A DNA stretch of 64,000 nucleotides from Alphaproteobacteria bacterium. Lineage in GTDB: Bacteria; Pseudomonadota; Alphaproteobacteria; Micropepsales; Micropepsaceae. Shown here piece by piece: positions 8,038-17,827 of the stretch (its first letter is position 1; every line of letters begins with the position of its first letter). The notes beneath the pieces are model-generated. The model made no database searches, was not told where the DNA came from, and saw only the letters and a program-made list of their open reading frames with translations. A program made the translations under genes and the position numbers. The stretch covers positions 30,567-94,566 of the forward strand of contig PLJH01000141.1 in assembly GCA_003139615.1 (NCBI GenBank). The letters run 5' to 3'.

Positions 8038-8297
8038 TTTTTTGACAGCAGATCCTTCAGAGCCGCGTTATCCAGCATGGCGTCCGCCAACAGCTTCTTC
8101 AGCTTGCCGTTCTCGTCCTGGAGCTGCTTCAGCCGTTTGGCTTCAGACACGTCCATGCCGCCGAACTTGCTCTTCCAGTTGTAGAAGGTCTGCTGGCTGA
8201 TCCCGTGCTTGCGGCACAAATCGGCCGTGTTCGCACCAAGCTCGTGCTCCTTCAGAACCCCAATGATCTGCTCTTCCGTAAATCGTTTGCGCTTCAT
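8031..8297 (-). CDS. IS3-family transposase OrfA
   Basis: This 88-residue protein begins [19 protein letters not shown] and contains the HTH_8 transposase helix-turn-helix ([14 protein letters not shown]). A leucine-zipper-like helix ([20 protein letters not shown]) follows, which mediates dimerisation. It ends LSKKW at the A7 slippery site that gives the OrfAB fusion. It recognises the terminal inverted repeats together with OrfB. Confidence 0.9.
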   Translation of the reverse strand: MKRKRFTEEQIIGVLKEHELGANTADLCRKHGISQQTFYNWKSKFGGMDVSEAKRLKQLQDENGKLKKLLADAMLDNAALKDLLSKKW

Positions 8298-8363
8298 CGT
8301 CTGGTCCTTCCCTAAAGGGCCAGATTCAAGTTCAACCCGGATTAAACGGCGGGGGCAACGTCA

Positions 8364-8527
8364 TCGCTGATCCCGGCCTTGCGGCAGACCTCGGCGATCG
8401 ACGTCCCCTCCTCAGCCTGCTTCAAAACAAACGCGATTTGGCTCTCCGTGAACTTCGACTTCTTCATGGAAAATCCTCCGTCCGGCCAGGAACGGTAAAT
8501 TAGAATTTTCCAGCTTCAAACGGTCCA
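8364..8527 (-). pseudogene. Remnant of a second IS3-type element (orfA start and terminal repeat)
   Basis: Reading the minus strand, a putative IS end starting TGGACCGTTTGAAGC at 8527 is followed by CGGAGGATTTTCC and an ATG at 8468. The orfA start reads MKKSKFTESQIAFVLKQAEE, then AEVCRKAGISD. It stops exactly at the right end of the complete IS at 8363, and the rest of this element is absent from the other side. The complete IS therefore inserted into this older copy, and the remainder was deleted. Confidence 0.75.
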
Positions 8528-8560
8528 AGATTCGGGAGGCAGATCAGCGTAATCCTACTA

Positions 8561-11500
8561 TTATTCTGCCCCCGGCGCTGAACCGGGGGGCATCAGTTGC
8601 ATTTGTGCGCCCAAGGCTAGACCGTAGAATAACACAGGACCTGCGTATTGATTAAAAGTCGAGTTATTCCCTAATTTCCCGTCGCCCACAATGTGGACGC
8701 TCACGATATTTAGCTTATCGTTCTTAACAATAGTCAGTGTCACGGTCCCGTGATCATTATTATATGGAGCCCCGTCAAACATGTGGCCTGCCTCGGTCTT
8801 ATTCACAATTGTGAAATCCTTAGGATCCACCGTCTGAATAATTGGATTATCAAAGCTTAGCATAACTTGGTGGGTGCCATCAGCAGCATAGGCGTCTCCA
8901 GGTGCCGACCAATATCTTAGAGCATCGAAGGCCTCGCTCTTAGAACACCCGATACATAACGGTACGGAAAAATCGTAATGGTGCGGTCCTACGTCGGACA
9001 AATCGGGCATTTGCTCGCTCGGCCCCCCGTATCCCACCGCCACTGGGCTTGCATCCGCAACCTGCATTGCTCCCTTGGTTACACCGGCCGATTGAGGTGA
9101 AGACGCGGACGCACCTGAGAGCGATCCGATGTCTGGCGTGAGGACCATATTCGCCGTGCTGCCAACTCCACTATAGGTAACATTGAGACCTTCGATGTCG
9201 CCCACATCCCCATACTTACCGCAAGAGGAAACGGGACAATTGCCGCTTGGGTCGGTCTTATCCGTGGGATCATTTCCAACGTAGGTGTAGAGATCGATAT
9301 CGTCCTTATAACCGATGGGATCGGTCTGCATGAAACGCCCGAGAGCCGGCGAATAATACCTCGCTCGATCATAATAGAGTCCGGTCTCGGCGTCGTAATA
9401 CATGCCCACGTATCGGTAGGGCACGCCGCCCGTCGTGTTCAGCGGGCTGCTGCCATAAGGATCGTAGGTAAAGGGTCCATCGGAACCGCCACTCGCGGGG
9501 TTGCCGCTCGATTCCGACATGGCGACCACACTGCCGTGGTGGTCGGTGTGGAAGTAGGACGTCGAGCTGATGGTCGTGCAGGTAGGATTGGATGAGCCGG
9601 GGCAAGTTTCGAATGCCACCGGATCGTTGACCCCAAATCCTGGCACGAAGCGGCGCAATACATCACCGTTGCCATCATACTCCGCGATCTCGTCTTCACC
9701 GTCGTTAAGGAAGTTCGTGACCGTCGAGCCAACTTTCTTCGTCTCGCGGCGTCCGAGCGGATCATAGGCATAGCTCGACACGGACGTTCCGCTGTTTGAC
9801 ACGCTCATCATGCGGTTCTTCGGGTCGTAGCCGTAGGTATTGACGCCGTCGAAAGTAAGGTTGCCGTCGGTGTCATAGGTCAGGGACTGAGCCGAGCCGC
9901 CCATCAGCGTCACACTCGGATATTGGTTGAGAGCGTTGACGGCCGCGTAGGATGCTGTCCCTACCCCGCTCGGCGGCCCGAAGTCGTAGGCACTGTTCGA
10001 GACCGCCTCGCTCGAGAGCTGGTGCGCGTTTGTGTATTGCAGCGTATAGGGCGCGTTGTTCGTCGTCGTAGCGAATCTGTTCGTCAATGTGAGCAGGTCG
10101 CTGCCGGGCGAGTACGTGTAGGCGATCGAGGCGCCGTTCGGATAAGCAAGGTTCGTCGGTCGCGAATAGGAATCGTAGGTATAGGTCGCAAGTGCAGTTC
10201 CAGCGGAGTTCTTCGCCCACACCATGCGGTTCATCGAGTCGAAGCTGTAATTGACGAAATAGCCGTCCGGCCAAGTGAGCCGCGTGCGGTTGCTGTTGGC
10301 GTCGAGAGTGTATGTCGTAGTATAGGTGCCTGTGAGGCCCGGGATGGTGTTCGCCGTCTGCGTTTGGCGGCCCGCCGTGTCGTAACCCGGTGTCAGCACA
10401 TTGCCGAACGTGTTGTCGGAAACACCAGTTACCCGCCCGCCCAAGTCATAGCCTGTCGTGATCGTGTTGGCCAAGGTTGCGCCATAGGCCGGATCGACCT
10501 CCTGCACCAGCCGATTGAGCGGATCAAATGTGTAGCCGAACACATATCCCGCCCGGTTGGTGCGGGTCAGGATGTTGCTGTTCGCGTCATAGCCCGAAAC
10601 GAATGTGGCTCCAGATATGGTGCCGTTCATGTCGACTGTCGAATCCGGGTAGCTCGTTTTTGAAAGCCGGTTGAATCCGTCATAGGCATAGTCTGTGATA
10701 TGCGACGGGCCATCGGCATCGTAGACGGAAAGCTTTTCGCCATCGCCCCCATTGGCGCCGAAGCTAGGCCCGGTCGCATAGGCATAGGTCGCAAAGATCA
10801 TCTGGTTCGGCGTGCCGAGCCCGTGGATCTCCTGCAGCACGTTGCCGGCTGCGTCGTAGATCCTCTGCGTCTGCCTGAGTACCGGATCGGTGACGATACT
10901 GGGTCGGTCTGCGCCATCGTAAGTTGTGCTAGTCATGCGGTTGTCGCCGTCCGTCACCGTCGACACTTTCGAGGTGGGTGTGTAAGTGGTTTTCTTGCTC
11001 ATAACCCAGGTCGAGACGGTCGTGCCGGAGAACACGGTCCCCATGTCGTCTTCGATGTCTCGGCCGACGACGTCGTAAATCGTACGATTCGAGGCGACGA
11101 GGCTCGCCGTCAGCGCACCACCATGATGGTCTGTTTCGAACTTCCGACGATCCAAATCGTAATCGTAGGACACCACTTCTCCGTTGGCAGACGACGAGTT
11201 CTGCCGCGGATCCGCAGTCCAGGAGACATTGCCGAACGCGTCATATCCAAACGAGGTCGTGAGCGCGAGATTCGCTGGATCGACGATGGTGGAAGTTGGC
11301 TCCTCGCTCGCATCGTAGATATTCTGCGTCTTGATTGAGGTCGAAGAGGTGATTGGGTCGATAGATGTGAGCACTTTGCCGGCGGAATCGTAGGTGAAAG
11401 CGTAAGTGGGCGAGCCGCCTGTCACCGACGGCCTCACCGCCGTCGCAATCTCCGACGTGCCGTTAGTCCCGACGGGCTCATAGGTGAAGGTGGTGGTGTT

Positions 11501-14500
11501 ACCGTTCGCGTCCTTGATGGAAGCGAGCTTTTGCCAGATTGGGTCCCAAGTCGCGTAGATGTTGATGTTGGGCAGGCAACTCGTCCCACAGCCGGGTTTG
11601 GGAGTCTTGGTCAGATGCACTGTGTTGTTATTGTCGTCAAACGCGAACTGCTCCTCGTCGCCTTCCGGATAGGTCATCTGCATCACCCGTCCTCGTCCGT
11701 CAGCCGATGCGAGCGTGATGTCACCGTCTTCATCGGTGTAGGTCGCGGGGTGACCGTAGACATCGTAGACGACGCTCCACGCATCGCCCAACGGATCGTC
11801 GCGTTCGCCGCGGGTACCGTCTGCGATGTAGAACTGGTAAGGCGCCCGGTCGCCCACCTGCAGCGCTTCGGCATCCATCACGTCCGTCACTCGACCGACG
11901 CCGTCCCAGTCGTATTCCGCGTTGGGTTGGTTCGGATTATCGGCCGTGTAGATTTGGAACATGTTGTTGAACGGAACCGGTCGCGTCGTGGGGCTGGTAT
12001 ATTGCAACGGCGTGAAGATAAACGAGGTTACTGCGCCCGTGGGGTCGGTAATCGAATCTCCGATCACGCCACCGCCAGGATAGCCCAACGAAACGCTGCG
12101 GCTGTTGGTGTCGGAAAAGCCCGTGATGTTGCCGTAGGTGTCGGTCGCAAAATTGATCGTACGCACGGGCGTGTTGCTAGTGCCGAAGGTGTTGTAAACC
12201 TGCGTCAATACGTTGAAGCCGTCACTGAAGGGGCTCCCGGTACCGGGCTGACCGTCAGGATCCCAGGGATTGCCGTAGACAAGATGGACCGTCACGCCTT
12301 GCGGGAAGGTCCAGGTGCTGAGTTCGTAGCCCGCCGCGTAGCCACCCTGGATCGTGTCGCTGGTCCAATAGATGTTCTGCCACGGGACGAACAGCTGCTT
12401 GTCGCCATGGGCGTTGGTAATCGTGAAGTTGACAGCGGTGCCACCGGGCGCAGTTCCCGTGAAATCCCAGCCACGCGACAGCTGGTAAGGCGCGTACATG
12501 CCCACTGACCTGTTTTCCCAGGCGACGGGTGCGGCGCTCATTGCCAAGGTGGCCGTTTCGCCCGAGCCCGGCGTGAACCAGGAGGCACTGTTCGAAGGCA
12601 AGGTCGCGCCTTGCGGCAATGACAGGAATTGCTGGGACTTCGAGCCGAGCGTCGTCGTGACAATATTGTGCACCATCTGCCGCGCCCACCAGGCCTGCGT
12701 TAGCACACCTGCCACGTCGCGCTGGACGCTGGGCGAAGCGCTGTAGATGTCCTGCGCCGCCATGAACGCCGCAATGGTACCCACAGCCGCGCGCGCATCG
12801 CTCTTGCCCATCGCTTCCATGCCGCTGCCGGACATCTGGAGATTGTTGTTCCAGTTGGTGGTCCAGCCCGGCTCCGGCGCGATCGTGGAGGTGGGCGTCA
12901 GATGCGTGTTCTCCGGAAACGCGCCCCATTCGAACTGAGCCGTCAGTTCGTACGGGAATCCGCCATTGCCGACATCGATCTTCGCGGGCGCGGTGTAGCC
13001 GATGGTACCGTTGGTGAGGTTGACGCCCAGCGCATCCGACTTGTCAACGAAACGCGACTTCAGGATGTCCCCGGCATCGGCGGGATTGTAGGTCACATTC
13101 TGGAACGGCTCGTCGCCGCCGCCACCGCCTTTGAACGCGAAAACCGAGCCGCCGAGAGCGGGATCGGCGAGCCCCACCAGATCATGCGCGATCGCGATCG
13201 GATCGCCGTTTGAATTATAATCCGTCGCGACGAGCGCTGGACCGCGCTGCTGCGACGGCGTGAAGGTATAACCTGGATTTCCCTGATAGTTCTGGATTAC
13301 TCCGCCGCGCTGGCCGGGCCCCAGAAACGCCTCCGTGGAGGTCGTAACCGTATAACCGGCGCTGGCATAGGCGGAGATTTCGGTGCTGTACGCGTTTGTG
13401 AAAACGCTTCCATTCACGTTGCCTTGCTGTGGCTGCGTGTTGCCGGTCCAACTCGTATAGCCGCCATTGCTGAACGTGTAGGACGAGAGCGCATTACCCT
13501 CGACCACCACAAGGCTCGCGGCATTCGATGCGTTCGATGGTGAGTATTGAACGAAATTGCGCGGACCCGGCGTGTTCGGATCTTCATAGGCATTGGGCGA
13601 AGATGGGCTGGGGGCATCCCAATTGCCGGACGTTCCCGGCGGCGCATTGCCCCATTCGAACCGCGTCGCGGTCGAGGCGCTGTCAGGCAGCGAGGCTAGC
13701 TGCGAGCCGGCGCTGCCTTCAAGCGCGGCCGAACTTGCCGCAAAGGCCTGGATCGTTGCGTCACGATTGGATTGGTTGGCGACGCGGCTCGAAAGGCTGA
13801 TGCCTGAATCGACATCGATGCGGTTGAAATTGTCCGACACAGAATAGAGCGTGTTCTCTTCCTGCTGGTCCTGTGGATTGGGTTGGGTGCCCTGCAGGAC
13901 CGTCGAGCCATAGACAAAGCCCAGCGCGTGATGAAGCTGCGGCACGGCGTTTGCGATCGCGGCGTGCAACTGGAATGCGCGCGTGTTCTGCACGAGCCAC
14001 GACGCCGCCATCTTCTGGCGCTCGAAATCCCCGCTTCCTCCGGGAAAGAGCGAACCGCAAAGGTTTTCGTCCGGATCGCCCTGCGGCCCACAGGGATAGG
14101 TCGCCATCGGGTTCTCGGTATCGGCCGCCCGCTCGTCCGACCATTTGGCAAACAACCCGTTCGCATCGCCGAACCCGTCTACGATCGTCAGCGATGTGGT
14201 CAGCATTACCGGCTTGGTGAGAGTGTCCGCCATGTAGACGCCGTGATGCAGACAGCTGCCGCTCGATGCGAAATGCACCGTGCCGTCATAGCAGGCGCCA
14301 TAGGGGTGGGCGACACTGAGCGTGATATAGGCCGGCGCGCTCCGCGAGGTGTTCATGATCGGGTAGCCGTACTCGTTCGTGCCGCCCTGATTGAAACCCG
14401 GATCGGTGTAGGTGGTGAGCATCACCCCATCCAGATCGAGATTGACCGTGTTGGAATATTTACGCGGGTTGTTCGTGTTGATGCCGAAATTCCAATCCGT

Positions 14501-15745
14501 ATCGACCGTAAAGCGGCGGCCGTAAATCTGGTCGACAAACAGCTTGACGCTGGCGGTCGAGCCGACATTGAACATGCTGTCCCAGCCGCCCGCATTGTTC
14601 GACAGTGTGTAATCCCACATATAGCCCGACACGGTCAGGGCGGTGCGGTATTGGTCGGGAATACCGGTGGTGCCGGGCGTCCCGGCTGAGGTGGTCCAGG
14701 TATAGGTCGCGCTTGTCGTCTCGTTGGGCAGCGTCGTCTGCCGCCAGCCGCCGGCAGGCGGATTGTCCGGCGTGATGAAGGGAATGCCGACGATGTTCTC
14801 AATCCGCGCGGCCTGCAGATTGTGATTGTACATGTAGGTCAGCAGGCTTTGGGAATAGGTCCCCAGCAGGCTGTTCAGTCCGACGGAGTTGAGGCCATGC
14901 ACATAGGGAACGCTGCCCGCCAGCGTTCCGGAAGTCATGCCGGAACCCGTCGCCGTACTGAGTGGCGTTCCGCTCACGAGCCCCGTCGCTGTAGCGAGGG
15001 GGATTTGCGTGATCGTGTAGGGCTTGTAGCTGGGATCGAACAGATAGTTCGTCCCGTTAATGGTCACCTGCACCCAGATATGCGCCATCTTTACGGTCGA
15101 GATAGTCGAACCCGCGCCCGTGGCGCAAACGATATTCGTCGAGCCATTCACGTAAGCCGGAAAGCCGCCATTGGCGAGCATCTGGCAGGCGCCGTTCGAA
15201 TCCGAGATCCCCGTCCAAGAGGCGAACTCCGCACCCGTCAGCGTCGTCGTGCCGGATATGTAGCTGGCACTATAGGGGGCGGCACCGCCCGGATTGGCCT
15301 GAAGGTAGTTGGTGTTGGCCGCATTGATCAGTTGCACCATCAAGTCGGCCTGATCGAACGGCGTGCCCGCCTTGTCGATCAGCGCGCCCAGCGCGCCTTT
15401 CTGAAGGCCATACATCCAGGTCACCTGGATGTTGTTGCGCACATACTCATAGATCAGGTCGACATTGTTCTTAAGGGCGCGCGCCTGAGCGATGATCTCG
15501 GGCGGCATCGGCGTGGCCGTGGACGTGATCGCGGCAAGCCCATCGGTTGCGGTAGTGCTGCTGCCGTAATAGGTGTTCGCGCCCGTCGTCGACAACAGCG
15601 CCGCCGTGCCGATCGACATCGCCGGCAAGGTCGGCGCATTGGGCGGCGATGACATGGAGGCTGCGGATGCGAGCTGCACTCCCAAAACGGCCATGAACGC
15701 CAGTGGGACAAGAACCGTTCGCAGACAAAGACCTACAAACCGCAT
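8561..15745 (-). CDS. Giant RHS/YD-repeat protein with transglutaminase-like N-terminus
   Basis: This 2394-residue secreted protein has a signal peptide (about residues 1-30, GVQLASAASM). A transglutaminase-like region follows (FDQADL near 133, AHIWVQV near 220, FDPSYK near 235), in which the nucleophile Cys position reads Pro, so it is probably not catalytic. A long linker leads to tens of YD repeats (roughly 1250-2080). The RHS core (RARYYSPALGRFMQTDPIGY) ends near residue 2150. The last 230 residues are a unique C-terminal domain, as in polymorphic toxins where RHS repeats form a shell around the toxin. GGGGGG before the ATG at 15745 fixes the start. The stop lies only 34 bp from IS debris. 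An immunity gene is not visible. Confidence 0.85.
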   Translation of the reverse strand: MRFVGLCLRTVLVPLAFMAVLGVQLASAASMSSPPNAPTLPAMSIGTAALLSTTGANTYYGSSTTATDGLAAITSTATPMPPEIIAQARALKNNVDLIYEYVRNNIQVTWMYGLQKGALGALIDKAGTPFDQADLMVQLINAANTNYLQANPGGAAPYSASYISGTTTLTGAEFASWTGISDSNGACQMLANGGFPAYVNGSTNIVCATGAGSTISTVKMAHIWVQVTINGTNYLFDPSYKPYTITQIPLATATGLVSGTPLSTATGSGMTSGTLAGSVPYVHGLNSVGLNSLLGTYSQSLLTYMYNHNLQAARIENIVGIPFITPDNPPAGGWRQTTLPNETTSATYTWTTSAGTPGTTGIPDQYRTALTVSGYMWDYTLSNNAGGWDSMFNVGSTASVKLFVDQIYGRRFTVDTDWNFGINTNNPRKYSNTVNLDLDGVMLTTYTDPGFNQGGTNEYGYPIMNTSRSAPAYITLSVAHPYGACYDGTVHFASSGSCLHHGVYMADTLTKPVMLTTSLTIVDGFGDANGLFAKWSDERAADTENPMATYPCGPQGDPDENLCGSLFPGGSGDFERQKMAASWLVQNTRAFQLHAAIANAVPQLHHALGFVYGSTVLQGTQPNPQDQQEENTLYSVSDNFNRIDVDSGISLSSRVANQSNRDATIQAFAASSAALEGSAGSQLASLPDSASTATRFEWGNAPPGTSGNWDAPSPSSPNAYEDPNTPGPRNFVQYSPSNASNAASLVVVEGNALSSYTFSNGGYTSWTGNTQPQQGNVNGSVFTNAYSTEISAYASAGYTVTTSTEAFLGPGQRGGVIQNYQGNPGYTFTPSQQRGPALVATDYNSNGDPIAIAHDLVGLADPALGGSVFAFKGGGGGDEPFQNVTYNPADAGDILKSRFVDKSDALGVNLTNGTIGYTAPAKIDVGNGGFPYELTAQFEWGAFPENTHLTPTSTIAPEPGWTTNWNNNLQMSGSGMEAMGKSDARAAVGTIAAFMAAQDIYSASPSVQRDVAGVLTQAWWARQMVHNIVTTTLGSKSQQFLSLPQGATLPSNSASWFTPGSGETATLAMSAAPVAWENRSVGMYAPYQLSRGWDFTGTAPGGTAVNFTITNAHGDKQLFVPWQNIYWTSDTIQGGYAAGYELSTWTFPQGVTVHLVYGNPWDPDGQPGTGSPFSDGFNVLTQVYNTFGTSNTPVRTINFATDTYGNITGFSDTNSRSVSLGYPGGGVIGDSITDPTGAVTSFIFTPLQYTSPTTRPVPFNNMFQIYTADNPNQPNAEYDWDGVGRVTDVMDAEALQVGDRAPYQFYIADGTRGERDDPLGDAWSVVYDVYGHPATYTDEDGDITLASADGRGRVMQMTYPEGDEEQFAFDDNNNTVHLTKTPKPGCGTSCLPNINIYATWDPIWQKLASIKDANGNTTTFTYEPVGTNGTSEIATAVRPSVTGGSPTYAFTYDSAGKVLTSIDPITSSTSIKTQNIYDASEEPTSTIVDPANLALTTSFGYDAFGNVSWTADPRQNSSSANGEVVSYDYDLDRRKFETDHHGGALTASLVASNRTIYDVVGRDIEDDMGTVFSGTTVSTWVMSKKTTYTPTSKVSTVTDGDNRMTSTTYDGADRPSIVTDPVLRQTQRIYDAAGNVLQEIHGLGTPNQMIFATYAYATGPSFGANGGDGEKLSVYDADGPSHITDYAYDGFNRLSKTSYPDSTVDMNGTISGATFVSGYDANSNILTRTNRAGYVFGYTFDPLNRLVQEVDPAYGATLANTITTGYDLGGRVTGVSDNTFGNVLTPGYDTAGRQTQTANTIPGLTGTYTTTYTLDANSNRTRLTWPDGYFVNYSFDSMNRMVWAKNSAGTALATYTYDSYSRPTNLAYPNGASIAYTYSPGSDLLTLTNRFATTTNNAPYTLQYTNAHQLSSEAVSNSAYDFGPPSGVGTASYAAVNALNQYPSVTLMGGSAQSLTYDTDGNLTFDGVNTYGYDPKNRMMSVSNSGTSVSSYAYDPLGRRETKKVGSTVTNFLNDGEDEIAEYDGNGDVLRRFVPGFGVNDPVAFETCPGSSNPTCTTISSTSYFHTDHHGSVVAMSESSGNPASGGSDGPFTYDPYGSSPLNTTGGVPYRYVGMYYDAETGLYYDRARYYSPALGRFMQTDPIGYKDDIDLYTYVGNDPTDKTDPSGNCPVSSCGKYGDVGDIEGLNVTYSGVGSTANMVLTPDIGSLSGASASSPQSAGVTKGAMQVADASPVAVGYGGPSEQMPDLSDVGPHHYDFSVPLCIGCSKSEAFDALRYWSAPGDAYAADGTHQVMLSFDNPIIQTVDPKDFTIVNKTEAGHMFDGAPYNNDHGTVTLTIVKNDKLNIVSVHIVGDGKLGNNSTFNQYAGPVLFYGLALGAQMQLMPPGSAPGAE

Positions 15746-15779
15746 TCTTGCCCCCCCGGCGAATAGGACTAGACGACTC

Positions 15780-16115
15780 TCATTGCGTTTGAATCGCACA
15801 AACGATGGACGACTGAGTTGGATCGGAACCCGTTGACGTGTTCAGTTGCACTGCACTGTGGTTCTGCAATTCGCCCTGGAACGTGGTGTAATCCGCCGGA
15901 GCGAGGAAGTAGGTGTTTCCATCGCAAGCCTGGACGGCGACCGTCTGTTGGGTGGTCTGCGTCGGCGATGCGACGACATACACGGGCGCGGGATCTGTTG
16001 CGAAATTCCGCATAGAAATCCAATAGTTATAGGTAGTTTGCGCGGAAACGGAGAGCGGGACGAATACCAGCACAAGGCCCAGCAACAACCTGACCGCGTG
16101 AATCGCTGGCTTCAC
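15780..16115 (-). CDS. Small secreted protein upstream of the RHS gene
   Basis: This 111-residue protein has a signal peptide (MKPAIHAVRLLLGLVLVFVP with cleavage near SVSAQT). The soluble domain is rich in Thr, Gln and Ser with two Cys (VQACDG, IVCAIQ). The GTG at 16113-16115 is chosen because GGGGAA lies upstream at proper spacing. It ends 34 bp before the RHS start and is presumably co-transcribed with it. I do not recognise the family. Its role as a partner, chaperone or co-secreted factor of the RHS protein is inferred only from linkage. Confidence 0.65.
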   Translation of the reverse strand: MKPAIHAVRLLLGLVLVFVPLSVSAQTTYNYWISMRNFATDPAPVYVVASPTQTTQQTVAVQACDGNTYFLAPADYTTFQGELQNHSAVQLNTSTGSDPTQSSIVCAIQTQ

Positions 16116-16446
16116 GATTATTCCCCGCCTGTGCAGATGCACAATGAAGGCAGCTGCAGCCCAGTCCCGCGCTGACGCTATGGTGAACTTGATTTCGCGT
16201 CAACTGCTTCGACGCTTGTCGCCTTGTTTTTTCTGACTAGTTCAAGTGAGCAAGTGGGGATTTCGGCGGCCGGCGTGTTTGGCGCACTGAATTTTCTCCT
16301 TGAGCCCGCCGGCTCGGCAAAGTTCTTCCGAATGCCCGCACAAAAAAATTGACTGGAATTTCTTCCATTCCATTTGTCAGTGGTAATTCTATGCCATAGG
16401 GTGTGCTGGCAAGGGGCCGGAGCGCAGCAGCGCACTGGGAGGGGCA
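16116..16446. other. Divergent intergenic region between secreted-protein operons
   Basis: This 330-bp stretch separates the minus-strand small protein/RHS pair from the plus-strand YD/Ig-like protein and gspK. It contains an AT-rich segment near 16340-16395 with TTGACT at about 16349, but I could not assign a convincing -10 box. GGGAGGGG immediately before 16447 is the ribosome-binding site of the plus-strand gene. I see no gene in it. Confidence 0.4.
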
Positions 16447-17823
16447 ATGCAGCCGAAATTATTCATCGGCACGGCCGTTTTGGCCGTCCTGTTGGCGACT
16501 TCGCTAAGTGCGACCCAATACTCATATGATAATCTCGGGCGGCTGTGGGTCGTAACTTACGACAACGGTATGCAAGTGACGTACAACTACGACAGTGCGG
16601 GCAACCGCACGAGTGTCGTCACGCAAACGGGCACCAATCGCCCACCGCAAATCGTCAACGATAACGTCACCGTCAACGAGAACGGCACGATCACCTTCAA
16701 TCCGCTCACATACGATACGGACCCTAACGGATACACACTCTCGATCACCGGCGTCGGCGCATCGAATTTGGCCGGTTCTTCGAACGCGCCCATCACCCTA
16801 TCCAGCACTTCCAATTCCATCACCTACACGCCTGCTACCGGTTACATCGGTAAGGATTATTTTACCTACGCGGTGACGAACAGCCACGGCGGAACAGGAA
16901 GTGCCACGATCTACACGACTGTGGGTGGTCTCGGACCGACGGCCAAACCCGACAACGTCACCACGGCAGAAAACACGCCGCTGACTTATAGTCCTCTGAC
17001 CAACGATATCGAACCCAGCCCGCCGGGTTACACGCTGTCGATCGCATCCACCACCACACCCAGCCATGGTTCAGTCGTCATCAGCGGAACGTCGCTCATC
17101 TACACACCGGCCAGCAATTATGTCGGGACCGATTCATTCAATTATACGATTTCCGACGGCCATGGCCTGACGTCAACCGCTGTCGACACGATCACCATCG
17201 GTTCACCCCCGGTGGCAGTTGCGAACTACGTGACGACGCCGGTCGGTACGGCCGTCACCTTTGATCCGCGTGTCAATGACAGCGACCCGAACAATCTCCC
17301 TCTGTCTGTTAGCGCGGCAACAACGCCGGCGCATGGCACGAACACGATCGTCGCCAACAACACGCAGATGACCTACACGCCCGCAGGCGGGTATTCCGGC
17401 CTCGATACGTCCAACTATACGATTGCCGACACGGGCAGCCTGACCGCGACCGCGTCGTCGAATGTATGTGTCGGATATGCAGCGCCAGTGGCTCCGGCAG
17501 GCGGCGTAACAATTTCCAGAGTAATCGCCAATCCATATGTGCCATCGACGACTTATGATCCCGCGACCAATGACACAATAGCCTGTGGACAAACCCCGAC
17601 GATTACCGCCGTCACCCAAGGCGTAAACGGGGGCACAGTAACGCTCAACTCCGGCAGTTCGGTTACATACACGTACTACGCCTCCGTGAACCAAGCGGAC
17701 ATTGCAAATGATGTCGACACGTTCACATACACCATCACGGAACCCTTTGGCGGCACGGCGACAGCTACGGTGACAGTAAACTTGCACATCACCTGCCCTA
17801 GCTGCGGTCAAGGCAACCACTGA
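16447..17823 (+). CDS. Secreted YD-repeat plus tandem Ig-like (cadherin-type) protein
   Basis: This 458-residue protein has a signal peptide (about 1-22). One YD/RHS repeat pair follows (YSYDNLGRLW, YNYDSAGNRTSV). Four Ig-like repeats of 80-100 residues come next, of the type with ITYTPATGYIGKDYFTYAV and LIYTPASNYVGTDSFNYTI (Big_9/VCBS-like beta sandwiches). The C-terminus has a CPSCGQG pair of Cys. Such proteins are surface or secreted adhesins. It lies five bases before gspK, so it is co-transcribed with a secretion-system gene and may be its substrate or a surface partner. The short YD segment looks copied from an RHS gene. Confidence 0.75.
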   Translation: MQPKLFIGTAVLAVLLATSLSATQYSYDNLGRLWVVTYDNGMQVTYNYDSAGNRTSVVTQTGTNRPPQIVNDNVTVNENGTITFNPLTYDTDPNGYTLSITGVGASNLAGSSNAPITLSSTSNSITYTPATGYIGKDYFTYAVTNSHGGTGSATIYTTVGGLGPTAKPDNVTTAENTPLTYSPLTNDIEPSPPGYTLSIASTTTPSHGSVVISGTSLIYTPASNYVGTDSFNYTISDGHGLTSTAVDTITIGSPPVAVANYVTTPVGTAVTFDPRVNDSDPNNLPLSVSAATTPAHGTNTIVANNTQMTYTPAGGYSGLDTSNYTIADTGSLTATASSNVCVGYAAPVAPAGGVTISRVIANPYVPSTTYDPATNDTIACGQTPTITAVTQGVNGGTVTLNSGSSVTYTYYASVNQADIANDVDTFTYTITEPFGGTATATVTVNLHITCPSCGQGNH

Positions 17824-17827
17824 TTCG

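Larger units (their letters stand above)
7093..8363 (-). mobile_element. Complete IS3-family insertion sequence
   Basis: The 1271-bp element is bounded by 13-bp perfect terminal inverted repeats, TGACGTTGCCCCC at 7093-7105 and its complement at 8351-8363. Similarity between the ends continues imperfectly to a shared ACTTGAATCTGGC about 30 bp further in. It carries overlapping orfA and orfB. No target-site duplication is visible: the right flank is the stump of another IS3-type orfA while the left flank is unrelated. A deletion or recombination therefore followed insertion. Confidence 0.85.
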
